A stretch of 38,737 nucleotides of DNA from Archaeoglobaceae archaeon (lineage in GTDB: Archaea; Halobacteriota; Archaeoglobi; Archaeoglobales; Archaeoglobaceae), in the NCBI GenBank assembly GCA_015520485.1, contig WAPX01000064.1, forward strand, positions 1 through 38,737, written 5' to 3'. Made by a program: the position numbers and the translations under genes. How positions within the stretch are numbered: the first letter of the stretch is position 1; every line of letters begins with the position of its first letter. The notes under the pieces are model-generated. The model did not search any database. It saw only the letters and a program-made list of their open reading frames with translations, and was not told where the DNA came from. Shown in pieces: positions 25,728 through 35,142 of the stretch.

Positions 25728-26549
25728 ATGCTCTCCAGAGAAGAATTCGTTAACACAATCGTGGAACTGCTGAGGAAAGCTGAAACAGAGCTTGAAGAGG
25801 ACGTTCTGGATGCAATAAGAAGTGCTGAGAAAAAGGAGAGCGGTGTAGCAAAGCTGATCCTTCAGTCAATTCTTAGGAACGTCGAGATTGCAAGGGAAAA
25901 GAGAGTGCCTATGTGTCAGGATACGGGCATTCCCGTCATATTTCTCGAAGTGGGTAGGGAGGCGGAACTGAACTTCGACATATACGAAGCGTCAAAAGAG
26001 GCTGTTGCAAAGGCTACGGAGCTTGTACCTCTCAGACCCAATGCCGTTCACCCGCTGACGAGGGAGAACTCGGGAAACAACACGGGAATAAACGTTCCAG
26101 TCGTTCACTGCAGGGTGGTGGAGGGTGACGAGATAAGGGTTGCAGTTATGCCAAAGGGTGCTGGGAGTGAAAACGTTTCAAAGCAGATGATGCTTTTACC
26201 CGGAGATGCCATGAGAATAGAGGACTTTGTAGTGGATGCTGTCAGAGAAGCTAAGGGAAAACCTTGCCCTCCGGTTTTCGTGGGAGTTGGTATTGGCGGT
26301 ACTTTCGACGAGAGTGCCGTTTTGGCTAAAAGAGCGCTGCTTAGAGACGTCAGAAAGATGAACGAATTTGAAAGGAACATACTCGAAAAAGTAAACGAGC
26401 TCGGTATAGGCCCCATGGGTCTTGGAGGAAAGATTACAGCTTTAGCTGTTCTCGTCGAAATCGCTCACTGTCACACCGCCTCCCTTCCCTTAGCGGTAAA
26501 CATACAGTGCTGGGCCAACAGAAGGGCTTTTGCCGTTTTGAAGGCGTGA
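25728..26549 (+). CDS. fumA: Fumarate hydratase class I, alpha subunit
   Basis: 273 residues, the N-terminal half of two-subunit iron-sulfur fumarases. MCQDTGIPVIFLEVG, NAVHPLTRENSGNNTG and GPMGLGGKITAL are family segments; cysteines in MCQDTG and AHCHTA may bind the 4Fe-4S cluster. It interconverts fumarate and malate. The beta subunit follows after 12 bases. The weak TATA-like element (aacttaatt) just upstream fits a leader of about 15 bases. Confidence 0.93.
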   Translation: MLSREEFVNTIVELLRKAETELEEDVLDAIRSAEKKESGVAKLILQSILRNVEIAREKRVPMCQDTGIPVIFLEVGREAELNFDIYEASKEAVAKATELVPLRPNAVHPLTRENSGNNTGINVPVVHCRVVEGDEIRVAVMPKGAGSENVSKQMMLLPGDAMRIEDFVVDAVREAKGKPCPPVFVGVGIGGTFDESAVLAKRALLRDVRKMNEFERNILEKVNELGIGPMGLGGKITALAVLVEIAHCHTASLPLAVNIQCWANRRAFAVLKA

Positions 26550-26561
26550 ACAGGTGATGGC

Positions 26562-27149
26562 ATGAAAACAGGATACGTGAGCGGTGATATAAACGACACA
26601 GCAGATAAAAAGGATGAAGAAATAAAAGCTAGGAGAATAGACGTAAAGGGGAATTGCAGGATTTTTGCAAAGCTGAAAGTTAGAGAGGTCGTTTATCTGA
26701 CCGGTACATTGGTAACGGCAAGAGACAAGGCACATATGAGAGCTGTAAGGCTTTTAAAGGAGGGGAGAAAAGAGGAAATACCGGAGGAGCTGTTTGAATA
26801 CCCGATTTACCACTGCGGACCTCTGCTCAAAGGCGAAAAGATAATTTCTGCCGGTCCAACCACATCTGCGAGGATGAACCCTTACGCTCCAGCACTACTC
26901 AGAGAAACTTCGTGCCCGGTAATAATAGGAAAAGGAGGTATGTGTGAGGAAGTCTTAAAGCTCCTATCGGACAGGGGATGCTACCTGACATTTCCCGGAG
27001 GTGCTGGAGCGCTGGCTGCTGAGAGCATAAAGTGCGTAAAAAGGGTTTACTGGGAAGATCTGGGAATGGCAGAAGCCGTTTACGTTTTGGAGGTCGAGAA
27101 CTTCGGGCCATGTATAGTTACTGCGGACAGCCGAGGAAGGAAGGTGTAA
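26562..27149 (+). CDS. fumB: Fumarate hydratase class I, beta subunit
   Basis: 195 residues, the C-terminal half of class I fumarase. TGTLVTARDKAHMR, YHCGPLLK, AGPTTSARMNPYAP and IGKGGM match the family; they contribute substrate-binding residues to the alpha subunit active site. The ATG at 26562 follows GGTGATGGC. The pair supplies malate or fumarate next to the carboxyltransferase gene for oxaloacetate. Confidence 0.93.
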   Translation: MKTGYVSGDINDTADKKDEEIKARRIDVKGNCRIFAKLKVREVVYLTGTLVTARDKAHMRAVRLLKEGRKEEIPEELFEYPIYHCGPLLKGEKIISAGPTTSARMNPYAPALLRETSCPVIIGKGGMCEEVLKLLSDRGCYLTFPGGAGALAAESIKCVKRVYWEDLGMAEAVYVLEVENFGPCIVTADSRGRKV

Positions 27150-27457
27150 TTTGGTTATTTTTAACCCTTATTATATTTAACAGTAAATAAATTCTGATTG
27201 TATAGTCTTCAGCAGGTATCCAAAACTGTCTTTGCGGATTTTCCTTTGCGGTTCTCTTCGTTCATCCCTTCTAAGATTAGCCACCAAGCTTTAACAGGTG
27301 GGTCGACAATGGCTCGAGGAAGAAATTTTTTGTTTATTCTGTTTCTGACATTACCACAGGACAAAAATAACGAATTAAAAATTCACGATACTGCTTGTTT
27401 CGACACCAGTCGTAAAAAATATTAATTCCCGGACTGCCGAGATAGACTGGTGGTTAG
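27150..27457. other. Gene-free interval before the carboxyltransferase gene
   Basis: No convincing gene is seen in these 308 bases. A 75-codon frame exists on the plus strand but lacks a binding site and a recognisable domain. Near the end, taaaaaatattaatt (about 27414-27427) may be the TATA element for the next gene, and ggtggt at 27448-27453 its binding site. Confidence 0.5.
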
Positions 27458-28894
27458 ATGAAGGTTAAAATAGTTGATCTGACTCTGAGAGATGGACACC
27501 AGTCCCTTCTTGCCACGAGAATGAGAACGAGAGACATGTTACCGATTCTCGAAACTTTTGACTCATCCGGAATATACTGCTTTGAGGTATGGGGCGGTGC
27601 CACCTTTGATTCGTGTCACAGGTTCCTCAACGAGAATCCGTGGGAGAGGTTGAGAGAGATCAGAAAGAGGGTGAAGAACGCCCGGATTTCCATGCTACTC
27701 AGAGGACAGAATCTGGTTGGTTACAAGCACTACCCGGATGATGTGGTTGTGAAGTTCGTTGAAAAGACTGCGGAATACGGGCTTGATATTTTCAGAATAT
27801 TTGACGCCTTAAACGACGTTAGAAATCTTGTAACGTCCATAAAAACGGCAAAGAGGTGTGGAGCTCACGTTCAGGGGACTATATGCTACACGATAAGTCC
27901 AGTGCACACAATCGAAAAGTACGTGGAGATAGCAAACCAGCTCGCCGAACTCGAAGTGGACTCAATCTGCCTGAAGGACATGGCGGGATTGCTCTCTCCA
28001 AAAATGGCTTACGAGCTTGTAAGGACTTTAAAGAAGGAAGTTGGATTGCCTGTAGATGTCCATTCCCACTACACGAGTGGCATGGCTTCAATGGCTCTGC
28101 TAAAAGCGGTTGAAGCCGGAGCTGAAATGATAGACACGTGCATGTCTCCGCTGAGTATGGGAACTTCTCATCCACCAACTGAGAGCATGGTTTATGCACT
28201 CGAGGAGCTTGGCTACGAGACCGGAGTTGACCTCGACGTCCTTCTCGAAGTTAGAGATTACTTCATGAAAATAAGGGAGAAGTACGCCGGTTACCTGAAC
28301 CCGCTGTCAACGATACCAGATGCAAACGTTCTCGTTTACCAGATACCGGGTGGAATGTTCTCTAACCTCATAGCTCAGCTGAAAGAACAGAACGCCCTCG
28401 ACAGGTTACCGGATGTTCTGAATGAAGTTCCGAGAGTTAGGGAGGAGCTCGGCTACGTTCCGCTTGTGACTCCAACAAGCCAGATAGTTGGCGTGCAGGC
28501 AGTGCTGAACGTTCTCACCGGTGGAAGGTACAAGGTCATACCAAAGGAGACGAGAGATCTGGTAAGAGGAATGTACGGCAGGACTCCAGCTCCCGTAAAG
28601 GAGGAAATACTCAGGAAAGTTCTTGGAGACGAAAAGCCAATAGAGTGCAGACCCGCTGATTTGCTTGAACCGGAATTCGAAAAGAGAAAGGCTGAGCTCG
28701 AGAAGATGGGGATTGAGCCGACGGACGAGAACGTTCTGATTTACGCGCTCTTCCCGCAGACGGGCTTGCAGTTTCTCAAAGGAGAGCTGGAAGAAGAGCC
28801 TTTCCCGACTGCTACCAGTTTCGGCGATATAGAAGGAGAGTTCGAAGTGGAGTACGAGGGTTCGGTGTACAGCGTTAAGGTGAAACCAGCTTAA
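27458..28894 (+). CDS. pycB: Pyruvate/oxaloacetate carboxyltransferase subunit without biotin domain
   Basis: 478 residues. The carboxyltransferase TIM barrel opens with DLTLRDGHQSLLATRMRTRDM; the conserved metal and carbamate sites are CLKDMAGLL and DVHSHYTSGMA. The PYC/OADA C-terminal domain follows and the protein ends with FEVEYEGSVYSVKVKPA. Methanogen PycB continues for about 90 residues with a biotinyl domain (AMKM), which is missing here. The biotin carrier must be a separate protein, or the activity is a transcarboxylase type. Acts on pyruvate and oxaloacetate, next to fumarase in the C4 part of carbon metabolism. Confidence 0.88.
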   Translation: MKVKIVDLTLRDGHQSLLATRMRTRDMLPILETFDSSGIYCFEVWGGATFDSCHRFLNENPWERLREIRKRVKNARISMLLRGQNLVGYKHYPDDVVVKFVEKTAEYGLDIFRIFDALNDVRNLVTSIKTAKRCGAHVQGTICYTISPVHTIEKYVEIANQLAELEVDSICLKDMAGLLSPKMAYELVRTLKKEVGLPVDVHSHYTSGMASMALLKAVEAGAEMIDTCMSPLSMGTSHPPTESMVYALEELGYETGVDLDVLLEVRDYFMKIREKYAGYLNPLSTIPDANVLVYQIPGGMFSNLIAQLKEQNALDRLPDVLNEVPRVREELGYVPLVTPTSQIVGVQAVLNVLTGGRYKVIPKETRDLVRGMYGRTPAPVKEEILRKVLGDEKPIECRPADLLEPEFEKRKAELEKMGIEPTDENVLIYALFPQTGLQFLKGELEEEPFPTATSFGDIEGEFEVEYEGSVYSVKVKPA

Positions 28895-29026
28895 TCGTAA
28901 TATTTTTTGATGTTCAGTAACGCGATAAACATGGCAGAGTTATGTGCACAGCTTTATAACCCAGCGTTATCCTGTGTCGAAAAAGAATATATACCGGATT
29001 GCGGTGAAAGTAAAACAGTTCTGCAT

Positions 29027-29099
29027 GGCCCGGATGGGGTAGAGGTTATCCTCTGGGACTGTGGATCCCAGGAGCCGGGTTCGAATCCCGGTCCGGGCC
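29027..29099 (+). tRNA. tRNA-His (GTG)
   Basis: A complete cloverleaf. Acceptor strands are GCCCGGA with TCCGGGC, and the T-arm is CCGGG-TTCGAAT-CCCGG. The anticodon arm is TGGGA-CTGTGGA-TCCCA with GTG at 29061-29063. The extra G(-1) at 29027, facing C73, is the histidine identity mark. No CCA is encoded and no intron is seen. A TATA-like box (atatatacc) lies near 28987-28995, about 38 bases before the tRNA. Confidence 0.95.
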
Positions 29100-29513
29100 C
29101 TTTTAATCTAAGTTGAGCAGAAGAAATACTAATGTGAACGCGACTGGTAAAAAACCAATCCAGACTCGATAGCGGGAAGAGGTTTGGAATTGCTACCGTT
29201 TTACACTGCTTACGGAGACAGAAATTTCTTTGAGGGCAAGTGTGTAGAGGCAGACTTTTACCGTTGAGGACATTTGCAGTTAGTAATTATTGAACGGTGT
29301 TGTTGTATGTATGTTAGTGTCGATGTTTTTCGTTTACCGCCTGGATAAATTGCTAAAAGTGAAAGTGTCAAAATGTTACCTTCGACATAGCAATAAAATA
29401 ATTTTTGTGATGTTTAAAGTGTTAAGCCTGTGCAACCAACTTAGCGCCCTTTATTATAAAACTGTTAAACAGAGTAATAAAATATATAAAAATCGTTACA
29501 AAACTCTCAAAAA
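29100..29513. other. Gene-free interval after tRNA-His
   Basis: No intact gene is seen. A short plus-strand frame near 29181-29267 reads LLPFYTAYGDRNFFEGK, which looks like protein-coding residue from a lost gene, but it has no start. The rest is A/T-rich. ftsZ converges onto this region from the right. Confidence 0.4.
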
Positions 29514-30644
29514 TCAAAGAACGTCGATACCCATCATGCTCATAACTCCAGCTCCCACCTTCGGAGGTTTTACAGCAGGCTTTCTGAAATCGCTTCTCTT
29601 CCTGAATGCATGAACATCGGGGCTGATATCAGTCATTCCAAAATCCGAATCTCTCACTCCCGTCATTATGGCAACGACCTTCACCAGATCCAGACCTTCT
29701 TCAATTCTTGCACCCCAGATGACGTTTGCAGACGGGTCTATTTCAAAGGTCAGGTTTTCCACTATCTCCTCAGCCTCCTTTATGCTCAGGTTTTCTCCGC
29801 CAGTTATGTGTATCAGAGCACCGGTAGCACCTCTGTAGTCGACGTCAAGCAGGGGGTGAGTTAAACAATCCCTCACGACCTCCTGCACCTTGTTCTGGGC
29901 TTTGGACTCGCCAACAAGCATGACCGCCACGCCTCCGTGCTCCATAACGGCTTTGACGTCTGCAAAGTCTATGTTGATTAAAGACGGCTTGGTTATCGTG
30001 TCGGATAGACCTTTTATTGTTTCGGCTATCAGCTGATCCATAACGCTAAACGCTTTCTCTATCGGCAAATTCGGAACGTATTCCAGAAGTTTATTGTTGT
30101 CCAGAACTATTACTGTATCAGCGTGCTTTTTCAGGTCTCTCAGCCCCTCCTCTGCTTTTGACATTCTCGCCCTTTCCACTTTGAAGGGAGTCTGAACCAT
30201 TCCTATGACTATAGCTCCCTGTTTTTTCGCTATCTCCGCTATGACCGGGGCAGAACCCGTTCCCGTTCCGCCACCCATTCCTGCACAAACAAAAACGAGG
30301 TCAGCATCGCTTAAAAGCTCTTCAAAAGTTCCTCTTGCCATTTCGGCAGCTTTTCTTCCCACTTCAGGATATCCACCGGCTCCAAGTCCCTTGGTAAGAC
30401 TCCTGCCTACCAGTATCTTCTTGTCTGCCTTTATCATTTCAAGGTGCTGTCTGTCAGTATTCACAGCTATTGTCAGAACGTCATCAACACCTATGTTTTT
30501 CAGCCTGTTTACAGTGTTGTTTCCGGAGCCTCCACACCCTATAACAACTATTTTCGCAGTTCCAAATTCTTCATCCTTGGAAAGTTTTCTACTCTCTTTT
30601 TCGAGGTCGTAAAATTCTTGAGCCTTGCTAACGTACGATTTCAT
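29514..30644 (-). CDS. ftsZ: Cell division GTPase FtsZ
   Basis: 376 residues. The tubulin signature [10 protein letters not shown] is intact, as are [14 protein letters not shown] near the N-terminus and the T7 synergy loop region [11 protein letters not shown]. The C-terminal tail is short, ending [11 protein letters not shown]. It polymerises into the midcell ring. The upstream small ribbon-helix-helix gene is 14 bases away, matching the conserved archaeal pair cdrS-ftsZ. Confidence 0.96.
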   Translation of the reverse strand: MKSYVSKAQEFYDLEKESRKLSKDEEFGTAKIVVIGCGGSGNNTVNRLKNIGVDDVLTIAVNTDRQHLEMIKADKKILVGRSLTKGLGAGGYPEVGRKAAEMARGTFEELLSDADLVFVCAGMGGGTGTGSAPVIAEIAKKQGAIVIGMVQTPFKVERARMSKAEEGLRDLKKHADTVIVLDNNKLLEYVPNLPIEKAFSVMDQLIAETIKGLSDTITKPSLINIDFADVKAVMEHGGVAVMLVGESKAQNKVQEVVRDCLTHPLLDVDYRGATGALIHITGGENLSIKEAEEIVENLTFEIDPSANVIWGARIEEGLDLVKVVAIMTGVRDSDFGMTDISPDVHAFRKRSDFRKPAVKPPKVGAGVMSMMGIDVL

Positions 30645-30658
30645 TATTCAACACCTCT

Positions 30659-30832
30659 TTACCTGTAGGAGCTCAGATTCCTGCTCCTTTCAATGATTTC
30701 AGCCTTCTCCTGCAGGAGGCGCCTTATGGCATCGCGAATTGCTTCGCTCACCGATGCATATTCACCCTCTATTACAAGCTGTTCGAGCATTTCGTAGTGT
30801 TTTTCCGTCAGCCTGATGGAGATCTTTCTCAT
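30659..30832 (-). CDS. cdrS: CdrS-like ribbon-helix-helix regulator
   Basis: 57 residues from the ATG at 30832 (MRKISIRLTEKHYEMLEQLV). The pattern is a short beta strand, then helix-turn-helix with GEYASVSEAIRDAIRRLL, as in RHH repressors. In Haloferax and Halobacterium the RHH protein CdrS is encoded just before ftsZ2 and controls division genes; the arrangement here is the same. The frame extends upstream to a TTG but the extra part looks unlike the family. It overlaps a 25-codon ORF by the shared TGA/ATG. Confidence 0.85.
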   Translation of the reverse strand: MRKISIRLTEKHYEMLEQLVIEGEYASVSEAIRDAIRRLLQEKAEIIERSRNLSSYR

Positions 30833-30906
30833 ACTATCCCCTGAACGCTCCTGAGCAGGCGCCTCCAAAAGCTGAGGTTGATGCCCTCATCCTTTTCGTC
30901 AGGCAT
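30829..30906 (-). CDS. Small 25-residue ORF overlapping cdrS
   Basis: The ATG at 30906 (a GTG lies just before it) opens 25 codons, starting MPDEKDEGINLSF. The stop TGA overlaps the cdrS ATG in the arrangement ATGA. The second half (FWRRLLRSVQGIV) could form an amphipathic helix with basic residues on one face. Such a start-stop overlap is the mark of translational coupling. It has not been checked in relatives, so it may be a leader peptide or chance. Confidence 0.35.
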   Translation of the reverse strand: MPDEKDEGINLSFWRRLLRSVQGIV

Positions 30907-30972
30907 CACTACTTCCAGAGGATGCCACCGCCGCACGACCGTCCCGCCGCCGTCGCCTTACTGTCCTGCATA

Positions 30973-30991
30973 TGTCCGACAGTGTCGGACA
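30973..30991 (-). promoter_or_regulatory. Palindromic operator candidate before cdrS-ftsZ
   Basis: TGTCCGAC-AGT-GTCGGACA is a perfect 8+8 inverted repeat with a 3-base spacer. A further half-like GTCCGC lies a few bases to the right. The minus-strand TATA box (ccttatattt, about 31008-31017) predicts a start near 30987, inside the palindrome. A bound protein would block initiation. CdrS, an RHH dimer, is the natural candidate. Confidence 0.5.
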
Positions 30992-31442
30992 TCAGTCCGC
31001 ATTAAACAAATATAAGGTTTACTATATGGACACAGTAATAATCAGCAACACTCCGTATAATATTGCTATAACACCATTATTTTGTAGATATAGTACAGTT
31101 TCTTCAAAATCTGTACAAAAATTTCTAATTTGAAGCTAATAACAGCTTGAGCTGGTTGAACGTCTACTCCGCAAGCTCAAATTTCAATAAATGGTAAAAA
31201 TAATCTAACAGTAGCTTGAATTTAGACTATCGAATGAATCTCACCAAATTTGCCGTGTATCAGGTTTACGAGATGTCTGCTTGTCCTAATACATGAAGTT
31301 CTGAATCATAAACTACAATCACTTCTAAAATCTTTTTATCTGTATTTAGTTTAATAAACTTAGTTTATAGGTCCTGATTCAGATTCGTATGTTATTTGTT
31401 ACTTTTTAGCCATAATATAACATATACATAACATCATAAAAC
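30992..31442. other. Long A/T-rich interval without a clear gene
   Basis: The left end holds the cdrS promoter. On the minus strand near 31270-31370 the frame ILEVIVVYDSELHVLGQADIS ends in a stop, which looks like a protein fragment without a start. The rest shows no recognisable structure. At about 30921-30960, just left of this interval, lies a run rich in CCG that could fold, but no specific RNA class is evident. Confidence 0.35.
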
Positions 31443-33527
31443 CTAAAGCGCACCTATTTTTGCTGCCAGCTTTGAGAGTACTTCCTTCCTCTTTGCCGGA
31501 ACGAACTTTATGGAGCCTACGACTAAATGCCCTCCCCCTTCCACACCCCCATCCGGTATCTCCTCCTGCAGTTCTCTGACGAGCCTCGGTATGTCAAGTT
31601 CAACCCCTTCGCTCCTTATTACCGCAAAGTCCGGGCCATAGCCTATCGTGACTACTTTGCTGTAGTCACTCTTCAGCCTGTCATGCACCTCTCCCGTGAG
31701 CTTTCCGGGGGGTGGAAAGGTAAACTTTCTGGTGTAGTTTTCAACATCCAGAGCGGCTAAAGCGACGCCATTCGAAAGTTGCTGGACTTTTAAACCACTC
31801 ATCGCCGTTTTTAGCTGTGCCTCTATCGCCTCCTTGGCGTAACTCGATAGCATTTCTATCAGTTTCTTCTGCCTGTCCTTCCTACCAAATCCGAGAATTT
31901 CGTGTATTATTCCACTCGCAGACCTGAACCTCAGGTAAAATCCCTCAAACTCCAAAGCCAGACTCGCATCGTACAGTTCCTCTTTGCTGTAACCGCTGAG
32001 CTCCACGTACTTCAAAACCTCACCTTCACTCCTGTCTCCAACCACTGAAACACCGGCGAGGAATTCCAGCCCTTCAACGTCAGGATTCACCATTCTTGCT
32101 ATTTCAACACACAGAACCCCTGCTGTGTAGTTGCTGTCTCCTCCAGCCTTGTAGGGATTGACATGGTACAGGAGATAACTGTCAACTTCCTCATCAGGAA
32201 AGTGGTGATCGACAGTTATAACGTCCGCTCCAAAGGTCAGAAACTGTCTTACGGCTGGAATGTCTTCGCAACCCGACCCGTTATCTGCGAGAACGACGAG
32301 AGGTATTTTGTCTCCGTGCTTTTCCATGTCTTCTAAAGCTTCGTCCAGATCTTTAACGACATCTTCAAGTTCGTAAAACGGTGCCCTCGAAACCTTTCTT
32401 TTAACCAAGTAGTACTTGGCTTCGGGATCTGGGTGCACCTTTTCCACTAAATCCACCAAAGCCACTTCCAGTGCTACTCCACTGCAAACACCGTCAGCAT
32501 CCCAGTGGTGCCTTATTATTACGGGTCTCGACTCAAAAACAGCTTTCCTTAACTCTTTTGCAACGTTCATCATCTCTTCTTTCAGCCTTTCGAGCACATC
32601 GCTCTCTATCAGGAAGCCCCGGAAGATTGGTTCGCTTTTTTTCTCAAGCTCTCTTTCTATCGACCTCTGTATTTCGTAAGCCTCTTTTCCTAGAAGTCTT
32701 TCCATCTCCAGCACTTCTAACTGCGGTTTTGCGTCTCTCCTCCTGACGATGCCCACAGCCTTTACCACATCATCAACCTTAATTTCGGGATATGCTCTAT
32801 CCCCTCCTTCAAATGCAACTGCGTTTATGGCTCCGCTCTCGTCAATCACTGTAAAAACCGTAGGGCCTGCAGTTTGCTTTATGTGCGTTACCTTTCCTCT
32901 GATTTCCACCAGCTTTCCCGCGCAATCGCCGGATTCGCTGATTTTTATTAACGGGGCCTCCTTGGAAACCTCGATAACGGCGTAGTCGTTCATCGGCATC
33001 AGTACGAGGTCAATTTCCCCTGTAGGCCTTATGTTGGACACCTTTACGAGCACATCTTCGTTCTCACTCAGCTTTGCGTTTCCAAGGTTTTTTCTGTGAA
33101 TTAATCCCCTGAGCCTCTTGTTCAGGTTTACGAAAACTCCTATGTCGGTAACACCGGAGACTTTTCCCACGTACACTCTGTTTAGCCTTACGTCCTCAAT
33201 TCCGCAGCTGTTCCTGAGCTGGTACGCGTGGGGTTTTCTCCTGCATTTCGGGCATAAATCAGCGTTACCCTTTATTTTTGCGCCACACAGCTTGCAGGTG
33301 TTTACCTTTCCACTGCCCTCGCATTCCGGGCAAATTCTGGTGATTTTCACTTTTCCGCTTCCCCTGCAAACTCCGCAGATGCCTCTGGCAAACATGGATA
33401 TCTGTTCGTCGCTCAGTTCTGCTGTTAGCTTTGGATCGAAACTCTTAGCTTTCCCGCTACCGTTGCAGTTCGGGCACGTTTCTTCGACTTCTATGTAGCC
33501 CCTGCCACCACACCTTTCGCACTTCAT
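31443..33527 (-). CDS. Archaeal RecJ-like DHH exonuclease with DnaJ-type zinc finger (COG1107)
   Basis: 694 residues. The first 95 carry DnaJ-type zinc motifs (CERCGGRG, CPNCNGSG, CGVCRGSG, CPECEGSG) and a CKLCG/CPKC ribbon. An S1-like domain follows (VYVGKVSGVTDIGVFVNLN), then an OB-fold (EIRGKVTHIKQTAGPTVFTV). The DHH phosphoesterase core has HHWDADGVCSG and TVDHHFPDEEV; the DHHA1 domain has GVEGGGHLVVGSIKF. All metal-binding motifs are present, so nuclease activity is likely. Probably acts on single-stranded nucleic acid in repair or RNA turnover; the true substrate is not established to my knowledge. Confidence 0.9.
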   Translation of the reverse strand: MKCERCGGRGYIEVEETCPNCNGSGKAKSFDPKLTAELSDEQISMFARGICGVCRGSGKVKITRICPECEGSGKVNTCKLCGAKIKGNADLCPKCRRKPHAYQLRNSCGIEDVRLNRVYVGKVSGVTDIGVFVNLNKRLRGLIHRKNLGNAKLSENEDVLVKVSNIRPTGEIDLVLMPMNDYAVIEVSKEAPLIKISESGDCAGKLVEIRGKVTHIKQTAGPTVFTVIDESGAINAVAFEGGDRAYPEIKVDDVVKAVGIVRRRDAKPQLEVLEMERLLGKEAYEIQRSIERELEKKSEPIFRGFLIESDVLERLKEEMMNVAKELRKAVFESRPVIIRHHWDADGVCSGVALEVALVDLVEKVHPDPEAKYYLVKRKVSRAPFYELEDVVKDLDEALEDMEKHGDKIPLVVLADNGSGCEDIPAVRQFLTFGADVITVDHHFPDEEVDSYLLYHVNPYKAGGDSNYTAGVLCVEIARMVNPDVEGLEFLAGVSVVGDRSEGEVLKYVELSGYSKEELYDASLALEFEGFYLRFRSASGIIHEILGFGRKDRQKKLIEMLSSYAKEAIEAQLKTAMSGLKVQQLSNGVALAALDVENYTRKFTFPPPGKLTGEVHDRLKSDYSKVVTIGYGPDFAVIRSEGVELDIPRLVRELQEEIPDGGVEGGGHLVVGSIKFVPAKRKEVLSKLAAKIGAL

Positions 33528-33742
33528 TGAACTTCAGCTTTGAGAAGGCAATATAACGGTAGCGGGCACACCAGGAAAAATTGAACAGATTTGCAGAATT
33601 TGCGGTAAACTGAAGAGGTTGTGGTGTGAAACGCCAAGAAATTCGATAAGTCGTTAAAACTCAAAAATGAGAAAACAAAACTGACAACAGCAGCGAAAGA
33701 GATATATACTCTCCAAGGTTTGCCTTTATTCAAGCTCTCAAA

Positions 33743-34100
<358 letters not shown>

Positions 34101-34103
34101 TTC

Positions 34104-34329
34104 TCAATCACCTCTTAAATATTTACAAACACCAGGTAAAACTTCATAAGCCTCTATCTCTTTGAGAACATTTAATAAAGTTCGTTTCAACTCTAAAATT
34201 TCACTTTGAAGCGAGTTTATCTTTGCCTTCAACCAGTCTCTTCTTTTTTATATTATTTCCTTTAGCTTCTAAATATTTTTGTAGAGATTTTATTTTCTCC
34301 TTAATTTGCCTCTTATTGTTACTTTGCAC
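34104..34329 (-). pseudogene. Frameshifted coiled-coil protein
   Basis: A GTG at 34329 opens SNNKRQIKEKIKSLQKYLEA, which continues in another frame as DWLKAKINSLQSEILELK and RTLLNVLKEIEAYEVL to the stop at 34104-34106. The two frames meet at a run of six A. Both parts are charged and helical, like one short coiled-coil protein of about 72 residues. It lies 3 bases before the next gene and overlaps the end of the upstream one. Function unknown. Confidence 0.45.
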
Positions 34330-34653
34330 CTACCCCATACAGGGGGTCATAACCTTCTATGAAGGCTAATTCAGATATCTCACCTTCTCCACTAAGTCTG
34401 ATTTCAGGTTTTACATTTTTAGCAGCGCTTCTCCCTTTATTTTTAATGTAAACACGATATTCGACTATTTTCTGTCCATCGACTATCTCCTGTTCCTTTT
34501 TCTCGTTAATATCTATATTTTCAGAAGGTTCTATGCGAGTAAATACGAGTACCACTCCCAAATCTTTGGAAAGCCAAAAATTGTAAATAGTGCTGCAATT
34601 ATGCTTAACAAAATTAACAAAAAGTTTAACCAATTCAACCAATCCGTACTCAA
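34319..34653 (-). pseudogene. Frameshifted membrane-anchored beta-domain protein
   Basis: A TTG at 34653 with AAGGAGGAGA upstream starts STDWLNWLNFLLILLSIIAA, a membrane helix, which runs into a stop. The neighbouring frame continues LGVVLVFTRIEPSENIDI and KIVEYRVYIKNKGRSAAKNV to 34319. The join is near AAAGATTT around 34555. The order of helix then a CARDB-like beta domain recalls the 37332 gene. The whole frame annotated from a GTG at 34711 would give a basic N-terminus that looks artificial. Confidence 0.5.
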
Positions 34654-34736
34654 CCTCTACTCTCCTCCTTTTTCGTCTTCTCCCTTGATAAAACCGTGCT
34701 CGACGAGCCACGTGATTACGGCCTTTTATTCATTTA

Positions 34737-35129
34737 TTAGCCCTCGTAAACTACCTCAATAGGTGTTTTGCACTCTGGACACTTTCCTTCAGACTGTGTA
34801 GTTATATCCAACGCACATCCGCATACAGGGCATCTTACCGCCCTCTGTCCTCCTCTTGCGATAACTCTCCTTTTGACAGTTTTACTCGTATGCTTTTCAT
34901 GCCCTACAAGACCTGCTGCAACTAAAACGAGTCCTACTAACGCAAGGATTCCTCCGCCAGCTTCCATTAATTGGTACATCTGATACTTTTGCTGGGCTTC
35001 AGAAGAGAGGTAACGACCAATAACGCCCAATGTGGTCTGGTAATCTTGGACATTGTTATATCCAATCATAAACACAAACCACCCTATTATGGGCAGCACC
35101 GCACCTTGGGCAATTAAACCCGCCCTCAT
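34737..35129 (-). CDS. Membrane protein with C-terminal zinc ribbon
   Basis: 130 residues. Two membrane helices (AVLPIIGWFVFMIGY and GGGILALVGLVLVAAGLVG) flank an outside loop of about 35 residues. A basic stretch (KTVKRRVIARGGQR) then leads to a zinc ribbon, CPVCGCALDI and CPECKTPIEV. The start is ATG at 35129, without an obvious binding site. The divergent promoter region towards the nuclease-like gene contains the 16-bp palindrome, so the two may share a regulator. Confidence 0.65.
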   Translation of the reverse strand: MRAGLIAQGAVLPIIGWFVFMIGYNNVQDYQTTLGVIGRYLSSEAQQKYQMYQLMEAGGGILALVGLVLVAAGLVGHEKHTSKTVKRRVIARGGQRAVRCPVCGCALDITTQSEGKCPECKTPIEVVYEG

Positions 35130-35142
35130 AATAACTTATCAC

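Noticed and set aside
27198-27425. 75-codon ORF between fumarase and pycB
   Set aside because: No binding site, no domain, and composition unlike the neighbouring genes.
28907-29116. Plus-strand ORF across tRNA-His
   Set aside because: It overlaps the tRNA and shows no domain; its end is the translated T-arm.
29290-29613. Plus-strand ORF of 107 codons
   Set aside because: Its second half is antisense to ftsZ and the first half lacks a binding site and domain.
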